A DNA stretch of 64,000 bases from Cloacibacillus porcorum. Lineage in GTDB: Bacteria; Synergistota; Synergistia; Synergistales; Synergistaceae. Below are positions 43,256-53,093 of the stretch, one piece after another (within the stretch, counting starts at the first letter, position 1; the number at the start of each line of letters is the position of its first letter). The DNA lies in the NCBI RefSeq assembly GCF_001701045.1, contig NZ_CP016757.1:3250219-3314218 (forward strand). Reading direction: 5' to 3'. The notes under the pieces are model-generated. The model was not told the origin of the DNA and made no database searches. It saw only the letters and a list, made by a program, of their open reading frames with translations. The position numbers were made by a program, and so were the translations under genes.

Positions 43256-44184
43256 TGGAATTTCTCACAGTGGTGCTCGCGGCTGCGGTAAGAAGCGGAA
43301 CCCCGGTGCTATACGCCTCTCTCGGAGAGGTAATTTCCGAGAGAGCAGGCGTGATGAATCTCGGCCTTGAGGGCATTATGCTGGTCGGCGCTTACGCCGG
43401 TTTTGCCGTGACGATGACGACGGGCAATCCCTGGCTCGGCATCGCCGCCTCCTTCGCAGCGGGCTGCGCGATAACGCTGATACACGCCTTCCTCTGTATA
43501 ACGCTGATGTGCAACCAGGTCGTGAGCGGCCTCGCGATGGTGCTCACCGGTTACGGCCTCTCCGCGCTGATGGGACGCACGGCGATCGGCCAGACGATAC
43601 AGGGGATGAAGCAGATGAATCTGCCGCTGCTCGCCGATATCCCCTTTATCGGACCGATATTTTTTCAGCATAACGCGATGGTCTATCTCTCGTACCTCCT
43701 CGTGATACTCCTCTGCTGGTTCATCTTCTTTACGCGCCCTGGGCTCAACCTGCGCGCCGTGGGAGAGAACCCGCGCGCGGCGGACGCGATGGGGCTTCCA
43801 GTCACGAGGATACGTTATTTTTACTGCATCCTTGGCGGCGGCCTGGCAGGAGTGGGCGGCGGCTATCTTTCCGTCGTTTACGCGCAGATGTGGATCGAGG
43901 GGATGACCGCCGGACGCGGCTGGATCGCGGTGGCCCTCGTAATCTTCGGGCTCTGGAATCCCGCGCGCGCGGCGCTCGGAGCCTACCTTTTCGGCGGCGT
44001 TGAAGCTTTGCAGCTGCGGCTGCAGGCGATGGGCTCCACAATCTCCACCTCTTTGCTTATGACGCTGCCATATATTATGACTATAATCGTATTAACCGCC
44101 GTCTCTGTTAAGGCCGGCAAGGGCCGGCTGCTGGGCGCGCCGGCGGCGCTGGGGGTACCCTTCCGCAGGGAGGATAGGGAGTAA
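43255..44184 (+). CDS. ABC transporter permease, nucleoside/simple-sugar type, subunit 2
   Basis: A 309-residue membrane protein whose ATG shares a base with the previous stop. Typical second-subunit segments: GTPVLYASLGEVISERAGVM (20), MNLGLEGIMLVGAY and GENPRAADAMGLPV. Imports together with subunit 1. The missing ATPase and substrate-binding protein must be supplied from elsewhere, or lie in a distant operon. Confidence 0.88.
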   Translation: MEFLTVVLAAAVRSGTPVLYASLGEVISERAGVMNLGLEGIMLVGAYAGFAVTMTTGNPWLGIAASFAAGCAITLIHAFLCITLMCNQVVSGLAMVLTGYGLSALMGRTAIGQTIQGMKQMNLPLLADIPFIGPIFFQHNAMVYLSYLLVILLCWFIFFTRPGLNLRAVGENPRAADAMGLPVTRIRYFYCILGGGLAGVGGGYLSVVYAQMWIEGMTAGRGWIAVALVIFGLWNPARAALGAYLFGGVEALQLRLQAMGSTISTSLLMTLPYIMTIIVLTAVSVKAGKGRLLGAPAALGVPFRREDRE

Positions 44185-44281
44185 ATACCGTCAGTATGCG
44201 CAGACAGACAGTCAGGATAATGTTACGGAGTATCCGCACCGCATCCGGCGGATATCCGGTTAGCCCGAGTACAGGAGTAAG

Positions 44282-45526
44282 ATGATGCTATCAAAATATG
44301 CGCAGGAAATTTCGGAATATCTCAGTTCGATGATGGGCCGCAGTATCATCATCACGGATATCAACGGGATCATTATCGGCTCTCCCGCAAAGGAGAGGAT
44401 CGGAGACTTTCATCCGCCCTCCATCCCCTGCATAAAGTATAAGAAGATGAGCTTTGACGACGCGGAGGCGGCGAAGAAGCTCGGCGTATGGTATCCGGGC
44501 TCCACGGTGCCGCTCTTCTATAACGGACGCGTCATCGGCACCTTCGCGATCGCGGGGGAGCCGGAGATCGTGCTGCAGTTCTCGATGCTGGTGAAGAATC
44601 AGATAGAGAGCATGCTGCGCGAAAAGATACTCTCCCCCACCATGAGCTCACCGCAGAAGAAGATAAACGATCTCGTCCGCGAAATCAGCCTCTTCGACCC
44701 GAGCAGCGACGACCACACGTCGCTGACAAAGCGCGCAGAACAGTTCGGGATCGAGCTTGACAGACCGCGCGGCGTGATCGCCGTCTTTTTCTCGAATTTT
44801 CGCGGCCTGGGACTTGAAAAGAACCCGGTGAAGATATCCTACGAGAACTATTCCGACCCGATAGAGGACGAGATAGATTATTCCTCGATGCATGGGCGCG
44901 TCATTGTGCTGCTGCGGGAGATCTTCCCCGATCCCCAGACGATCATTGCAAGCGTGGCACGTGATCGCTTTGTCGTGATACGCCCCTGCGACATCTCCGA
45001 TGAGAAGCGTCTGGACGAGGATGTCGAGAGATCGGGCGAGGCCGCCGAGGAGATATACAACAGGCTGAAAGAGGCCTCCTTGGAGACGATCATCGGCGTG
45101 GGGCACCCCGCGCGCAATCTTTTCGAGCTGCCGAACGCCTACCGAAACGCCTGGGACGTCGCCGGGATCGCCGAAAAGCTGTCGCTGCCCCCCGGCGCCT
45201 ATACCTTCAACAGGCTGCTGCTGGAGGAGATGCTGATCTCGGTAAAACCGCACGTATCTCTGCGCTTTATTGAGAAGAAGCTCGCAGCGCTCGGCAGCGA
45301 CGGCGACGCGCACGACCTGCTGGAGACATTCAAAGTCTACTGTGAAACATTTTTCAGTAAGCAGCAGGCCGCCGAAAGGCTCCACCTGCACAGAAACACC
45401 CTCTCTTACCGCCTGCAAAAGGTAGAGGAGCGCCTCGGCATCTCGATGCAGGATTTCAAGCAGGTGACCGCCTTCTATCTCGCGCTTTACATGAGGGAGC
45501 TCGGAAACCGCGGCGGCAGCCGCTGA
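44282..45526 (+). CDS. CdaR-like (PucR/CdaR family) transcription regulator
   Basis: A 414-residue protein: N-terminal sugar-diacid recognition domain (about 5-135, SIIITDINGIIIGSP, PLFYNGRVIGTFAIAGEPE), a central GGDEF-like PucR region (about 150-300) and a C-terminal helix-turn-helix (AAERLHLHRNTLSYRLQKVEE region, about 355-400). CdaR proteins respond to glycerate, diacids or purine metabolites. Placed 97 bases after the permease pair in the same direction, so it may regulate them. A strong terminator follows. Confidence 0.87.
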   Translation: MMLSKYAQEISEYLSSMMGRSIIITDINGIIIGSPAKERIGDFHPPSIPCIKYKKMSFDDAEAAKKLGVWYPGSTVPLFYNGRVIGTFAIAGEPEIVLQFSMLVKNQIESMLREKILSPTMSSPQKKINDLVREISLFDPSSDDHTSLTKRAEQFGIELDRPRGVIAVFFSNFRGLGLEKNPVKISYENYSDPIEDEIDYSSMHGRVIVLLREIFPDPQTIIASVARDRFVVIRPCDISDEKRLDEDVERSGEAAEEIYNRLKEASLETIIGVGHPARNLFELPNAYRNAWDVAGIAEKLSLPPGAYTFNRLLLEEMLISVKPHVSLRFIEKKLAALGSDGDAHDLLETFKVYCETFFSKQQAAERLHLHRNTLSYRLQKVEERLGISMQDFKQVTAFYLALYMRELGNRGGSR

Positions 45527-45551
45527 CTCACGGATAAATATATACGGTTAA

Positions 45552-45587
45552 AAGAAGAGGGCCGTGCTCATACACGGCCCTCTTCTT
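45552..45587. terminator. Terminator after CdaR-like gene
   Basis: AAGAAGAGGGCCGTG (45552-45566), six-base loop, CACGGCCCTCTTCTT (45573-45587): perfect 15-bp stem. A and T runs on both sides let it serve the minus-strand TRAP cluster too. Confidence 0.9.
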
Positions 45588-45660
45588 CTGTTGGGGTTGA
45601 AACGGCATATCTTGTTTTACGCGGTGCCTCCGCCTTCAGAGTGCGCCGCCGCGGATGTCT

Positions 45661-46701
45661 TTATTGTTTGGTGCTGTTCAGTATATTTTTCATCTCCGTG
45701 CGGAACTCGTCCATCAGTCCTTTGCCCTTTGTGCTGTCAAGCTGGCCCCAGGTCGCCGCAAAGGCCTCCATGAGCGGACGGAGCTGTTCCGTAGTGTAGG
45801 TATGGACCTTGATACCCTTTTTCCTCATCAGGTCGAGATATTTTTTGTCATTGGCCTCCGCGTTCTTTATTGAAAGCGCAGCCTGCTTGTTGACCTCTTC
45901 CTGAAGGATCTTTTTATCGCCGTCGGAGAGTTTGTCCCAGACCTTGGCGCTGATCATGATCCCAAGGCATTCCGTGTTTTTATTCAGGTTGTACCAGTTC
46001 TTGATGACGTCGCCGAGCGCCGTGTAGGCCGCCACGATCGAGTAGCCGGTGTCTCCGTCGCATACGCCCGTCTGCATCGACTGATAGACATCGGCAAAGG
46101 GGATGGAGATCGTGCGGTATTTCGCGCCTTCAAGGGCCGTCTTAAAGACATCCATGTTCGGTATGCGAAGCAGTACGCCATGATCGACCTTCGGGTTGAG
46201 CGGGTCTCTCATCTCTTTCACGGTGCCGATGCCGACCATGCCCTCAAGATACATGCCAAGGAGCTTGACGCCGAGGGCCTTGTTGAATTCATCCATCTTT
46301 TTGAAGAACCAGCCGTTTGGGTCATAGACCTTCGCGACCTGTTCGTAGCTGCTGGTGTAGCCCTGTACGTAGATGAGGTCCATCCTGCTGTCGAACTGGC
46401 TCGGGAAGGAGATGGCCGCCATCTCGACGGTGCCGCGGATGAGCTCTTCATAGACGAGGGAATAATCGCCGAGCTGGTTGGCGGGGTATACCTTGATCTG
46501 GATACGTCCGTCAGTCTTTTTTTCGACCGCCTTCGCGATCTCGTTCATCGACGTCGTCGCGTAGTGGTCAGGTGGATTTTGTCCGGCAAACTTAAGGATG
46601 ACCGGCGCGGCCTGCGCGCTCTGCGCGCAGCAAAGCAGCAGCATCAGCGCGGCCGCCGCGAACGATGAAGCGAAAAACCTGAAAAAACCCTTGTGTAGCA
46701 T
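45661..46701 (-). CDS. TRAP transporter substrate-binding protein (DctP), second copy
   Basis: A 346-residue protein with GGGGAG before its ATG. Signal peptide to about residue 31 (ending AQA), then a DctP fold: LKFAGQNPPDHYATTSMNEI, YPANQLGD, LRIPNMDVFKTALEGAKYRT (20). It captures a carboxylate-type ligand in the periplasm. It is the last gene of the minus-strand cluster, 47 bases after the B12-binding protein, and differs in sequence and G+C from the dctP at 53155. It may feed the same membrane part with a related ligand. Confidence 0.9.
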   Translation of the reverse strand: MLHKGFFRFFASSFAAAALMLLLCCAQSAQAAPVILKFAGQNPPDHYATTSMNEIAKAVEKKTDGRIQIKVYPANQLGDYSLVYEELIRGTVEMAAISFPSQFDSRMDLIYVQGYTSSYEQVAKVYDPNGWFFKKMDEFNKALGVKLLGMYLEGMVGIGTVKEMRDPLNPKVDHGVLLRIPNMDVFKTALEGAKYRTISIPFADVYQSMQTGVCDGDTGYSIVAAYTALGDVIKNWYNLNKNTECLGIMISAKVWDKLSDGDKKILQEEVNKQAALSIKNAEANDKKYLDLMRKKGIKVHTYTTEQLRPLMEAFAATWGQLDSTKGKGLMDEFRTEMKNILNSTKQ

Positions 46702-46748
46702 GATAAATCTCCCCTTTTATATGTATATAATTACAAAGCCCAAGGCCT

Positions 46749-48524
46749 TTATCGGCAAAAATGTTCTTTCGCGGCGGCGGCGCGCTCCGGCAGCAGCCAC
46801 AGGTCGGTCACCACGGCTATCCCCATCTCCTCAAGCTCCCCACTCACCTCTGCCGGCGTCGTTCCCTCCGCCGTGTTCTGGTTGAGCACGCCGCCCATGC
46901 AGACGGGGACTTTATAGTCCTCTTCTTCCATCTCGTCGAGCAGATTGCGGGCGTACTCCAGGGCCATGCCGTTGTGCGTGCTGATGAAGACCATCTCCGA
47001 ACCGCGCTTCGCCGCCTCCGAGACCACCTCGTCGGGGTTGCGTTCAGCGCCGATGTTGTCCACCAGTGCCCCCGCCGCCGATAGCAGGCGGTCTATGAGC
47101 AGCAGTCCGTGTTCGTGTACGTCAGTCGAGGCCAGCAGCACCTTTATGCCGGAGAGTTTTTCGCGCGCCTCGCCGCTCTCGTAGCGCGGACGCCAGATAT
47201 CGACCTGCGCCAGCGTCATGGTAAAGATATCGTTGGGGATCGGCGGGTTATCCTCCGCCGCCGTTTTACTCCGCGCTCCGGGATTTAGTTCGTCCTCAAA
47301 GGCGCGCGGGCCGATACACTTCAATATATAGAGCATCTGGACGGCGTCTCTTGTATCGACGCCGCAGTCCGCGAAGAAATCCAGTGCGCTGTGGAAGATG
47401 GCCTTTCCCTTCGTGCAGATAGATGAGGCAAATTTTTTGCTCGCCGTGAAGTCAAAGTGCGGGTGCATGCGGCGCGCGATACGTTCTATCTCACGGGTCC
47501 AGAGCTGGACCTCGCAGATCTCCTCCAGCGAGGGGGCGCGCAGCGCCTCGGTGAAGGGAACGGGCATCAGTCCGTGCCCGGTAGGACATTCCAGCTGCGC
47601 CATGATGTCCCACAGCAGATATTCGGCGGTCAGCGAACGGTTCTTTTCCGGATCGCGGTCCGAGGATATCGTATCTCCGTAGAACATCGAACCGATGCAG
47701 TCATGGTCGTGTATCTCATCAAGCGCAAAGACCCAGCCCGAGCGCTTTACGGGGTCCGAAACGAGGCCGCCCACGCAGTGGGCCAGCTTAGCTCCGAGAA
47801 GCTCTTCGACGATGTATCTTTCAAGGTAGGCCCAGGCCGCGCTTGTCGCGCAGTCAAGGAAGAGGGCTCCGAAGCCGTCGTCGAGGTAGGAGTGCATCAG
47901 CGCCCCCTTATCTCTCAGCGCCCCCATAATGCCTATCGCCTTGACGGTCTCGACCGTAGTGATGTCCGTGCGCTTCCACATCGGCGCCTCGTGGGCGAAA
48001 AACTGCGAAAGATTACCCACCGTTGTCACGCCGGCGCGCAGCGCCGCCATAGCGTTTACCGTCGAGGCGGGGAAACCGATGATGAAGTCCCCCATGTGCG
48101 GCTGGATTGGCGCGGCCTGCCCCACCTCGCGCCAGTCGTCGTCGTTTTCAAGATATGGGCCGCTCTCCTGCGGCGCCGACTTTCTCATCTCCGGCGGCAG
48201 AGACATGCGGCGGTCAAGGCAGATACCGGCGCGGTCGAGTATAAAACCGTTATCCTGCGCGAAGTTATAGACTCCGTCAAGCGCCTTGGCCGTCTCCTTC
48301 CAAGTGTTCATGCCGATGTGGGCATGGTACATGATCCGCCCCTCTTTGATACAGCGGCGCTTATATTCGAGCTCTGACGAAACGTCATATTTATCCATAA
48401 ATTTTGTGCGGCCTATAGTTATCTCAGAGGCAAGCCTGCGCGATTCGTCCATGACGTCCCGCGCCTTTGGAAGCGGCGTCTCCTTCAATATGTTGGCGAT
48501 ACGTTCTTTCAATGAAATTATCAT
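46749..48524 (-). CDS. Single-chain B12-binding mutase-like protein
   Basis: A 591-residue protein; ATG chosen because GGAGG lies eight bases upstream (a longer frame to 48569 has none). The C-terminal about 130 residues are a cobalamin-binding domain: TDVHEHG fits DxHxxG, ISTHNG stands at the SxL position, and CMGGVL gives the GG. The N-terminal about 430 residues look like a TIM-barrel mutase catalytic domain distantly like the glutamate mutase large subunit (IIGFPASTVNAMAALRAGVT). Size and domain order fit one-chain carbon-skeleton mutases such as 2-methyleneglutarate mutase, but I cannot confirm the reaction. Neighbours are an ASKHA ATPase, a reductase and TRAP importers. Confidence 0.75.
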   Translation of the reverse strand: MIISLKERIANILKETPLPKARDVMDESRRLASEITIGRTKFMDKYDVSSELEYKRRCIKEGRIMYHAHIGMNTWKETAKALDGVYNFAQDNGFILDRAGICLDRRMSLPPEMRKSAPQESGPYLENDDDWREVGQAAPIQPHMGDFIIGFPASTVNAMAALRAGVTTVGNLSQFFAHEAPMWKRTDITTVETVKAIGIMGALRDKGALMHSYLDDGFGALFLDCATSAAWAYLERYIVEELLGAKLAHCVGGLVSDPVKRSGWVFALDEIHDHDCIGSMFYGDTISSDRDPEKNRSLTAEYLLWDIMAQLECPTGHGLMPVPFTEALRAPSLEEICEVQLWTREIERIARRMHPHFDFTASKKFASSICTKGKAIFHSALDFFADCGVDTRDAVQMLYILKCIGPRAFEDELNPGARSKTAAEDNPPIPNDIFTMTLAQVDIWRPRYESGEAREKLSGIKVLLASTDVHEHGLLLIDRLLSAAGALVDNIGAERNPDEVVSEAAKRGSEMVFISTHNGMALEYARNLLDEMEEEDYKVPVCMGGVLNQNTAEGTTPAEVSGELEEMGIAVVTDLWLLPERAAAAKEHFCR

Positions 48525-48640
48525 TATCAATGCCTCCAAATTGTATAGACCCTGCAGCTTATGGCCCATACTTTATATGAATTTAGAAATGGCGTCATCG
48601 TAAAGAGCCGATGAAAGATTGACTCCATAAGATTTAATTT

Positions 48641-48660
48641 TTGTGCATAATAAATAATTA
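48641..48660. promoter_or_regulatory. Candidate regulator site upstream of mutase gene
   Basis: TTGTGCATAATAAATAATTA lies 117 bp upstream of the mutase start, in the 179-bp gap after the HyuA-like gene. The half site TTGTGCA is that of the palindrome at 54332-54348; TTGTGCATGGTGCATAA also covers the end of the HyuA-like gene (48698-48714 region). Inferred by eye. Confidence 0.35.
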
Positions 48661-48703
48661 GATGAACTTTTTGAAGAAATCAGACAAATTATACGCCACT
48701 TAT

Positions 48704-50341
48704 TTATGCACCATGCACAATGGCCTTGCCGTTCAGAGCAACTGACGCAAGCGACAGAAGGGATCTCTCTTTCCCAATATATTCGCGTTCCTCGCTGATC
48801 TCGGCGGCGGCCTCCAGAAAGCCCATCTGCGCCGCCTGCTCTATCAGATATTTCTCGAGAGCCGCGCGGGACCTTGAATAAACGGACTCAAAATCCGTTC
48901 CTCTTATCTGACCGGCGGGAAGAAAGGCGTAAAAGTTCCCGTCAAAGAAGCTGTGCAGGATGGATACGGTGCAGGACAGCGAGAGCGAGCTGGAGGCCGC
49001 GCCTACGGCGCTCGCGATCGCCGCCTCTTCCGGCACCGAGCAGTCCCCGCCACAGGCAAAAGAGGCGACTGGCGCGCCGACGCAGATACGCCGAGACTCT
49101 TCGCCGCTCCCGTGAAGCGCCTCCGACAGCCGCTTCGACACTTCGCCGCGCACAAGACGCGCGAACTCCACCGCCGAGACGCCCAGTCTGCCGCCATATT
49201 CATTTGAGGCGCGGAGGCTCCTGCCGCAGCTGCCGATCGCCGCCGCGCCAAGGGCGGAGAGCGCGTCGCTCGGCGTATAGCCGCATTCCTCTCCCTCGGA
49301 GGTACGGCAGTAGGGACGCACCCTCTCGGGGCCGACGGTGAGCTCTCCTCCTTTGCCAAGTTTCACCGCGCTGTCGCCGCCAAGGGCGATCGAATGTATC
49401 TCAAGCGAGGGGATCATCGTACGGTAACTCCCGATCGAGGCGCCCTCCTTTGAATAGACGGCCTTTCCCCCTTTCACGACGCCGATGTCCGTAGAGGTGC
49501 CGCCCATGTCGGCGACGACAGCGTCCTCATCGCGCACGCCGCCGAGCAGCATCGCGCCGCGCATGCTCGCCGCGGGGCCGGAGAATACCGTCTCCAGCGG
49601 GAAGCGCGCGCACCATTGTCCGCAGACGAGCGAGCTGTCGCTGCGCAGGAACATCACGGGGCAGCGGAGGCCATGCGAGGCCGCGCAAAACTCAACGCCT
49701 TGGATAAGGCGCTCCGTAACCTCCATCAGGGAAGAATTCAGAAAGGCCGTCACGGTACGCTTCACAGAGTTCAGCTTTGAGCGGGCCATCTCGTGGCCGC
49801 AGGTGATCCCAGCGCAGCCGGCGGCCCTGATAATTCCGGCGGCCTCCATCTCATGCAGGGGGTTGCGCGGAGAATAGAGCGACGAGACGGCGAAATAGCC
49901 GCCCGCCTCTTCCCTGGCGAAACGCGTCAGCGCCTCGCGGTCAAGCGGCTCGCGCTCCTTGCCCCAGCCGTTATGGCCGCCGCGGACGGAGAGCAGCGCC
50001 GCCGGCGAGACGGTCCGCAGTATCTCATCCTTTATATGGGGAAAATCCTCATAGCCGATCAGCACCAGCGCCACTGGGGCGCCCTTGCCCTCGAGCAGGG
50101 CGTTGGTCGAAAGCGTTGTGGAAATGTTGAGCGAGATTATCTCCTCGGAGTCAGCGGTACGAAGCAGCCTGCCCAAAGCGGCTTCGATCGAATCCCGATA
50201 ATCCGCGTGGTTGGTTGGAATTTTCTCTGAGGATATGATACGGCGCTCCTCCGTATCGTAAAGCACCCCGTCTGTGTTGGTACCGCCGACGTCGATACCT
50301 ATTGTGAGCCTCTTTCGCCTGTTTTCCCGCTCTTTCCGCAT
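48704..50341 (-). CDS. Hydantoinase/oxoprolinase-family ASKHA ATPase (short HyuA-like)
   Basis: A 545-residue protein; ATG chosen with GGAGG six bases upstream. N-terminal TIGIDVGGTNTDGVLYD and central VVADMGGTSTDIGVVKGG are the two phosphate motifs of hydantoinase/oxoprolinase N-terminal and A domains. It is shorter than HyuA proteins of about 650-700 residues. Alone, without a HyuB partner, it is unlikely to be a hydantoinase. Next to a B12-dependent mutase gene it may instead reactivate that enzyme, as the ASKHA protein MutL does for glutamate mutase; this is inference. Confidence 0.8.
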   Translation of the reverse strand: MRKERENRRKRLTIGIDVGGTNTDGVLYDTEERRIISSEKIPTNHADYRDSIEAALGRLLRTADSEEIISLNISTTLSTNALLEGKGAPVALVLIGYEDFPHIKDEILRTVSPAALLSVRGGHNGWGKEREPLDREALTRFAREEAGGYFAVSSLYSPRNPLHEMEAAGIIRAAGCAGITCGHEMARSKLNSVKRTVTAFLNSSLMEVTERLIQGVEFCAASHGLRCPVMFLRSDSSLVCGQWCARFPLETVFSGPAASMRGAMLLGGVRDEDAVVADMGGTSTDIGVVKGGKAVYSKEGASIGSYRTMIPSLEIHSIALGGDSAVKLGKGGELTVGPERVRPYCRTSEGEECGYTPSDALSALGAAAIGSCGRSLRASNEYGGRLGVSAVEFARLVRGEVSKRLSEALHGSGEESRRICVGAPVASFACGGDCSVPEEAAIASAVGAASSSLSLSCTVSILHSFFDGNFYAFLPAGQIRGTDFESVYSRSRAALEKYLIEQAAQMGFLEAAAEISEEREYIGKERSLLSLASVALNGKAIVHGA

Positions 50342-50407
50342 AAACACCCTCCAAAATGATCCCGGCGGTTTCCCGGCGGCCTTCGCGCGGCGTATCTTCA
50401 GCCGCCG

Positions 50408-51205
50408 TTAATTTTCTTTATTAAATCCCTTGGACCTCTCCCACGCGGCGCGGTAAGACTCCTTAACGGCGGCGCGGAAATTCATCTGGTCCATAACGCG
50501 CAGGCTCTCCACCGAGGTACCCGCCGGCGTGCACGATTTTACGATCAGCTCGTTTAAATTGAAGCCGTTCTTCTCCCACATCTTTAGACAGCCCATTACC
50601 GTCTGAAAGACCATCGCCGACGAAGTTTCGCGGTCAAGGCCGCAGAGGACCGAGGCGTCTATCATCGTCTCAAAAAAGGTCAGCACGGGGGCGGGGCTTG
50701 TCAGTGAGGTGAAGATGTCTATCTTGTCCTCCGGGACGATAAAAGATTTTCCAAACAGGCCGACCAGCTTCATGATACTTTCGACCTGCTCCCCGTCCGC
50801 ATTCCCGCTGATCGTCACTGGTATCGCCCCCTCCCCGATCCCACTGGGAGGATTGGGGAGTATCCGCGCGACGACGGCATCGGGAAGCTCACTCCGGTAG
50901 AGGCCTGTTGAGATTCCCGCACTGACCGATATCAAAATACGGCCGCGCAGGCAGGTATCTTTCAGTTCATCGATAACCTTGCGAACGATATGCGGCTGTA
51001 CGCATACGAAGGTAAAATCCGACCGTGAAACAGCCTCACAGTTGTCCGCCGCCACGGAGACGCCAAACCTCCGCTTCAGCTCCGCGCATCTATTTCCGTC
51101 GGGGTCTGAAATCGTCAGATCATCCGCCTCGAACATTACGTCGGAGACAAGATGGTTTATCAGAAGCTCTGTAATATGACCCGCGCCAATGAATGATATT
51201 CTCAT
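50408..51205 (-). CDS. Pyrroline-5-carboxylate-reductase-like oxidoreductase
   Basis: A 265-residue protein with GGAGG before its ATG. Rossmann start MRISFIGAGHITELLINHLV (20), then FVCVQPHIVRKVIDEL, SVSAGIST, ARILPNPPSGIGEG and the ProC-type end TPAGTSVESLRVM. The usual Pro-Gly-Gly-Thr is altered to Pro-Ala-Gly-Thr and the usual PN(T/x)P segment is kept as PNPP. It should reduce an imine with NAD(P)H, or work in reverse; its place in the TRAP/B12 cluster suggests a substrate other than pyrroline carboxylate. Confidence 0.8.
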   Translation of the reverse strand: MRISFIGAGHITELLINHLVSDVMFEADDLTISDPDGNRCAELKRRFGVSVAADNCEAVSRSDFTFVCVQPHIVRKVIDELKDTCLRGRILISVSAGISTGLYRSELPDAVVARILPNPPSGIGEGAIPVTISGNADGEQVESIMKLVGLFGKSFIVPEDKIDIFTSLTSPAPVLTFFETMIDASVLCGLDRETSSAMVFQTVMGCLKMWEKNGFNLNELIVKSCTPAGTSVESLRVMDQMNFRAAVKESYRAAWERSKGFNKEN

Positions 51206-51226
51206 GTTTCGTACCTCCTGTTTCTT

Positions 51227-52540
51227 TTAATTCTGCATCAGCTGTGGAAGCCATAATGCAATTTGTGGAAATGCGATTATAATAGCCAGCCCTATTATCT
51301 GTAGAATTATGAACGGTATTGCGGCAGAATATATCTCTTCGATAGCGACATCCTTAGGAGCAGCTCCCTTCATGTAAAACAGGGTAAAACCAAAAGGCGG
51401 AGAAAGGTAAGCCACTTGTAAAAGGACCATGAAGATGAGTCCCCACCACAGAGGGTTGAACCCAGCTTTAGCGATTAAAGGAGAAACGATAGGGGCGGCA
51501 AGCATTATCATTGCCGCTGGTTCAAGAAACATTCCTAAAATAAAAATAAATAGTAACGCTACCGCCAGTATCGCCCATGAACCTCCTGGCAGACTCATGG
51601 CAATATTGCTAATGAGGACATTGCCACCTATTCCAGAAAATATTGAGCCAAATGCGGAAGCACCAATGATGATCCAGCAGACCATCGCAGTAATCTCCAA
51701 TGTTTCCACAGACGCTTCCAAAACAAGCGCTTTTGTGAGCTTTCTATTTAAAGCTACAAGCAGAACAGCACCACCAGCACCGAAAGAGGCTGCTTCGGTT
51801 GGAGTCGCAATACCTGTCAATATTGACCCAAGTACGATAATTATAAGCATGCTTGGCAGGAATACATTACGCAGGGCCTCAACTTTCTCTCTTGTTGTAG
51901 CACGTTCATTCAAGGGAAGGGATGGACATAGGCTCTTATTAAAATAACTTCTCAATAGAATATACAGTGAATAGATAAACGCTAAAAGTAGCCCACAGGT
52001 TATGCCTCCCGCGAAAAGTCCACCAATAGAAACTCCTGTCACCGCACCATAGACAACCATGTTTGTGCTAGGAGGAATCAGTTGTCCTAAGGTTCCCCCA
52101 GCCATGACCGAGCCAATTCCTATTTTTCTGTCATATCCATGTTTTGTCATCTGTGGCAGTCCAATCAGCCCAAGGCCGATAACCCCTGCCGCAACAACAC
52201 CGGAAATCGCACCTAGCATGGCTCCGACAAGTATAGTCGCAACAGCTAAACCTCCGCGCAGAGGTCCCGACCACTTGTAAAACGCGTCATAAAGATCTTC
52301 CACTACCCGTGCCTTTTGTAGAACCAATGCCATAAAAATAAAAAGAGGGATAGCGATAAGTGTGAAGTTGTTCATAGTTCCCCACACTGCGGATATCGCC
52401 AGGCTTATTCCTCCCGCACCCCACAAGGCAGTACCAAACAACAGTGCGACAATTAGGAGAGAAAACGAAATAGGAATACCGAATGCAAGAGCCAGCATCA
52501 GCAAGATGAACATATAAAGAGGAGTATAGTCAAAAACCAT
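51227..52540 (-). CDS. TRAP transporter large permease (DctM)
   Basis: A 437-residue membrane protein with 12 or so helices, of normal DctM length. Segments GAMLGAISGVVAAGVIGLGL (20), GGTLGQLIPPSTNMVVYG and PTEAASFGAGGAVL are characteristic. It is the Na+-driven translocation subunit. Three bases separate it from dctQ. A+T-richer than the reductase gene that follows. Confidence 0.94.
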   Translation of the reverse strand: MVFDYTPLYMFILLMLALAFGIPISFSLLIVALLFGTALWGAGGISLAISAVWGTMNNFTLIAIPLFIFMALVLQKARVVEDLYDAFYKWSGPLRGGLAVATILVGAMLGAISGVVAAGVIGLGLIGLPQMTKHGYDRKIGIGSVMAGGTLGQLIPPSTNMVVYGAVTGVSIGGLFAGGITCGLLLAFIYSLYILLRSYFNKSLCPSLPLNERATTREKVEALRNVFLPSMLIIIVLGSILTGIATPTEAASFGAGGAVLLVALNRKLTKALVLEASVETLEITAMVCWIIIGASAFGSIFSGIGGNVLISNIAMSLPGGSWAILAVALLFIFILGMFLEPAAMIMLAAPIVSPLIAKAGFNPLWWGLIFMVLLQVAYLSPPFGFTLFYMKGAAPKDVAIEEIYSAAIPFIILQIIGLAIIIAFPQIALWLPQLMQN

Positions 52541-52542
52541 AA

Positions 52543-53067
52543 TTATTTATCCTCCTTTAAAGGTTTCAAGTCATCCGAATCGGGTGGTGGTAAAATTATG
52601 TTTGCTATAGATTGTAAAGCTATCAATAGAAACGAAACGGGAACAAACCATTTAAACCACCACACAGTTGGGTTAAAGTCTGTTTGATGGACAGATCGCT
52701 CATTAATTAGAGTTGATTCATATGCCCATTTACTTGCATAATAGGCCACAGTAAAACAGGCAATAGCTATCATCACATTTGATATTACACTCAATCTTCT
52801 CTGCCATTTTGGCGATACATATTTAGGAAGGATGTCGACATTTACGTGTTTGCCTTTTAGCTGACACAAAATACCTCCCATGAGGAAGAATATCCCGTAG
52901 ATAAATATCGGAACTTCGTACCCCCATGAAGGCATACTGTCAAAGAAATAGCGTTTTGACGTAGCATAAACTATCAATATAATTAAGGGCAGAATAAGAA
53001 GAGCGGCAATGTTTCCAATGTTTCTTGACAAATTGCTAATTTTTTCAGCAAAAATCTTTAACATCAT
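52543..53067 (-). CDS. TRAP transporter small permease (DctQ)
   Basis: A 174-residue protein with four membrane helices; ATG after GTAGGAG, a longer frame to 53103 is rejected. Segments YEVPIFIYGIFFLMGGILCQ (20) and LKGKHVNVDIL mark the DctQ family. It completes the TRAP membrane complex with DctM. Confidence 0.92.
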   Translation of the reverse strand: MMLKIFAEKISNLSRNIGNIAALLILPLIILIVYATSKRYFFDSMPSWGYEVPIFIYGIFFLMGGILCQLKGKHVNVDILPKYVSPKWQRRLSVISNVMIAIACFTVAYYASKWAYESTLINERSVHQTDFNPTVWWFKWFVPVSFLLIALQSIANIILPPPDSDDLKPLKEDK

Positions 53068-53093
53068 CTTTCTCCTACAGTAATCTTTTAATA

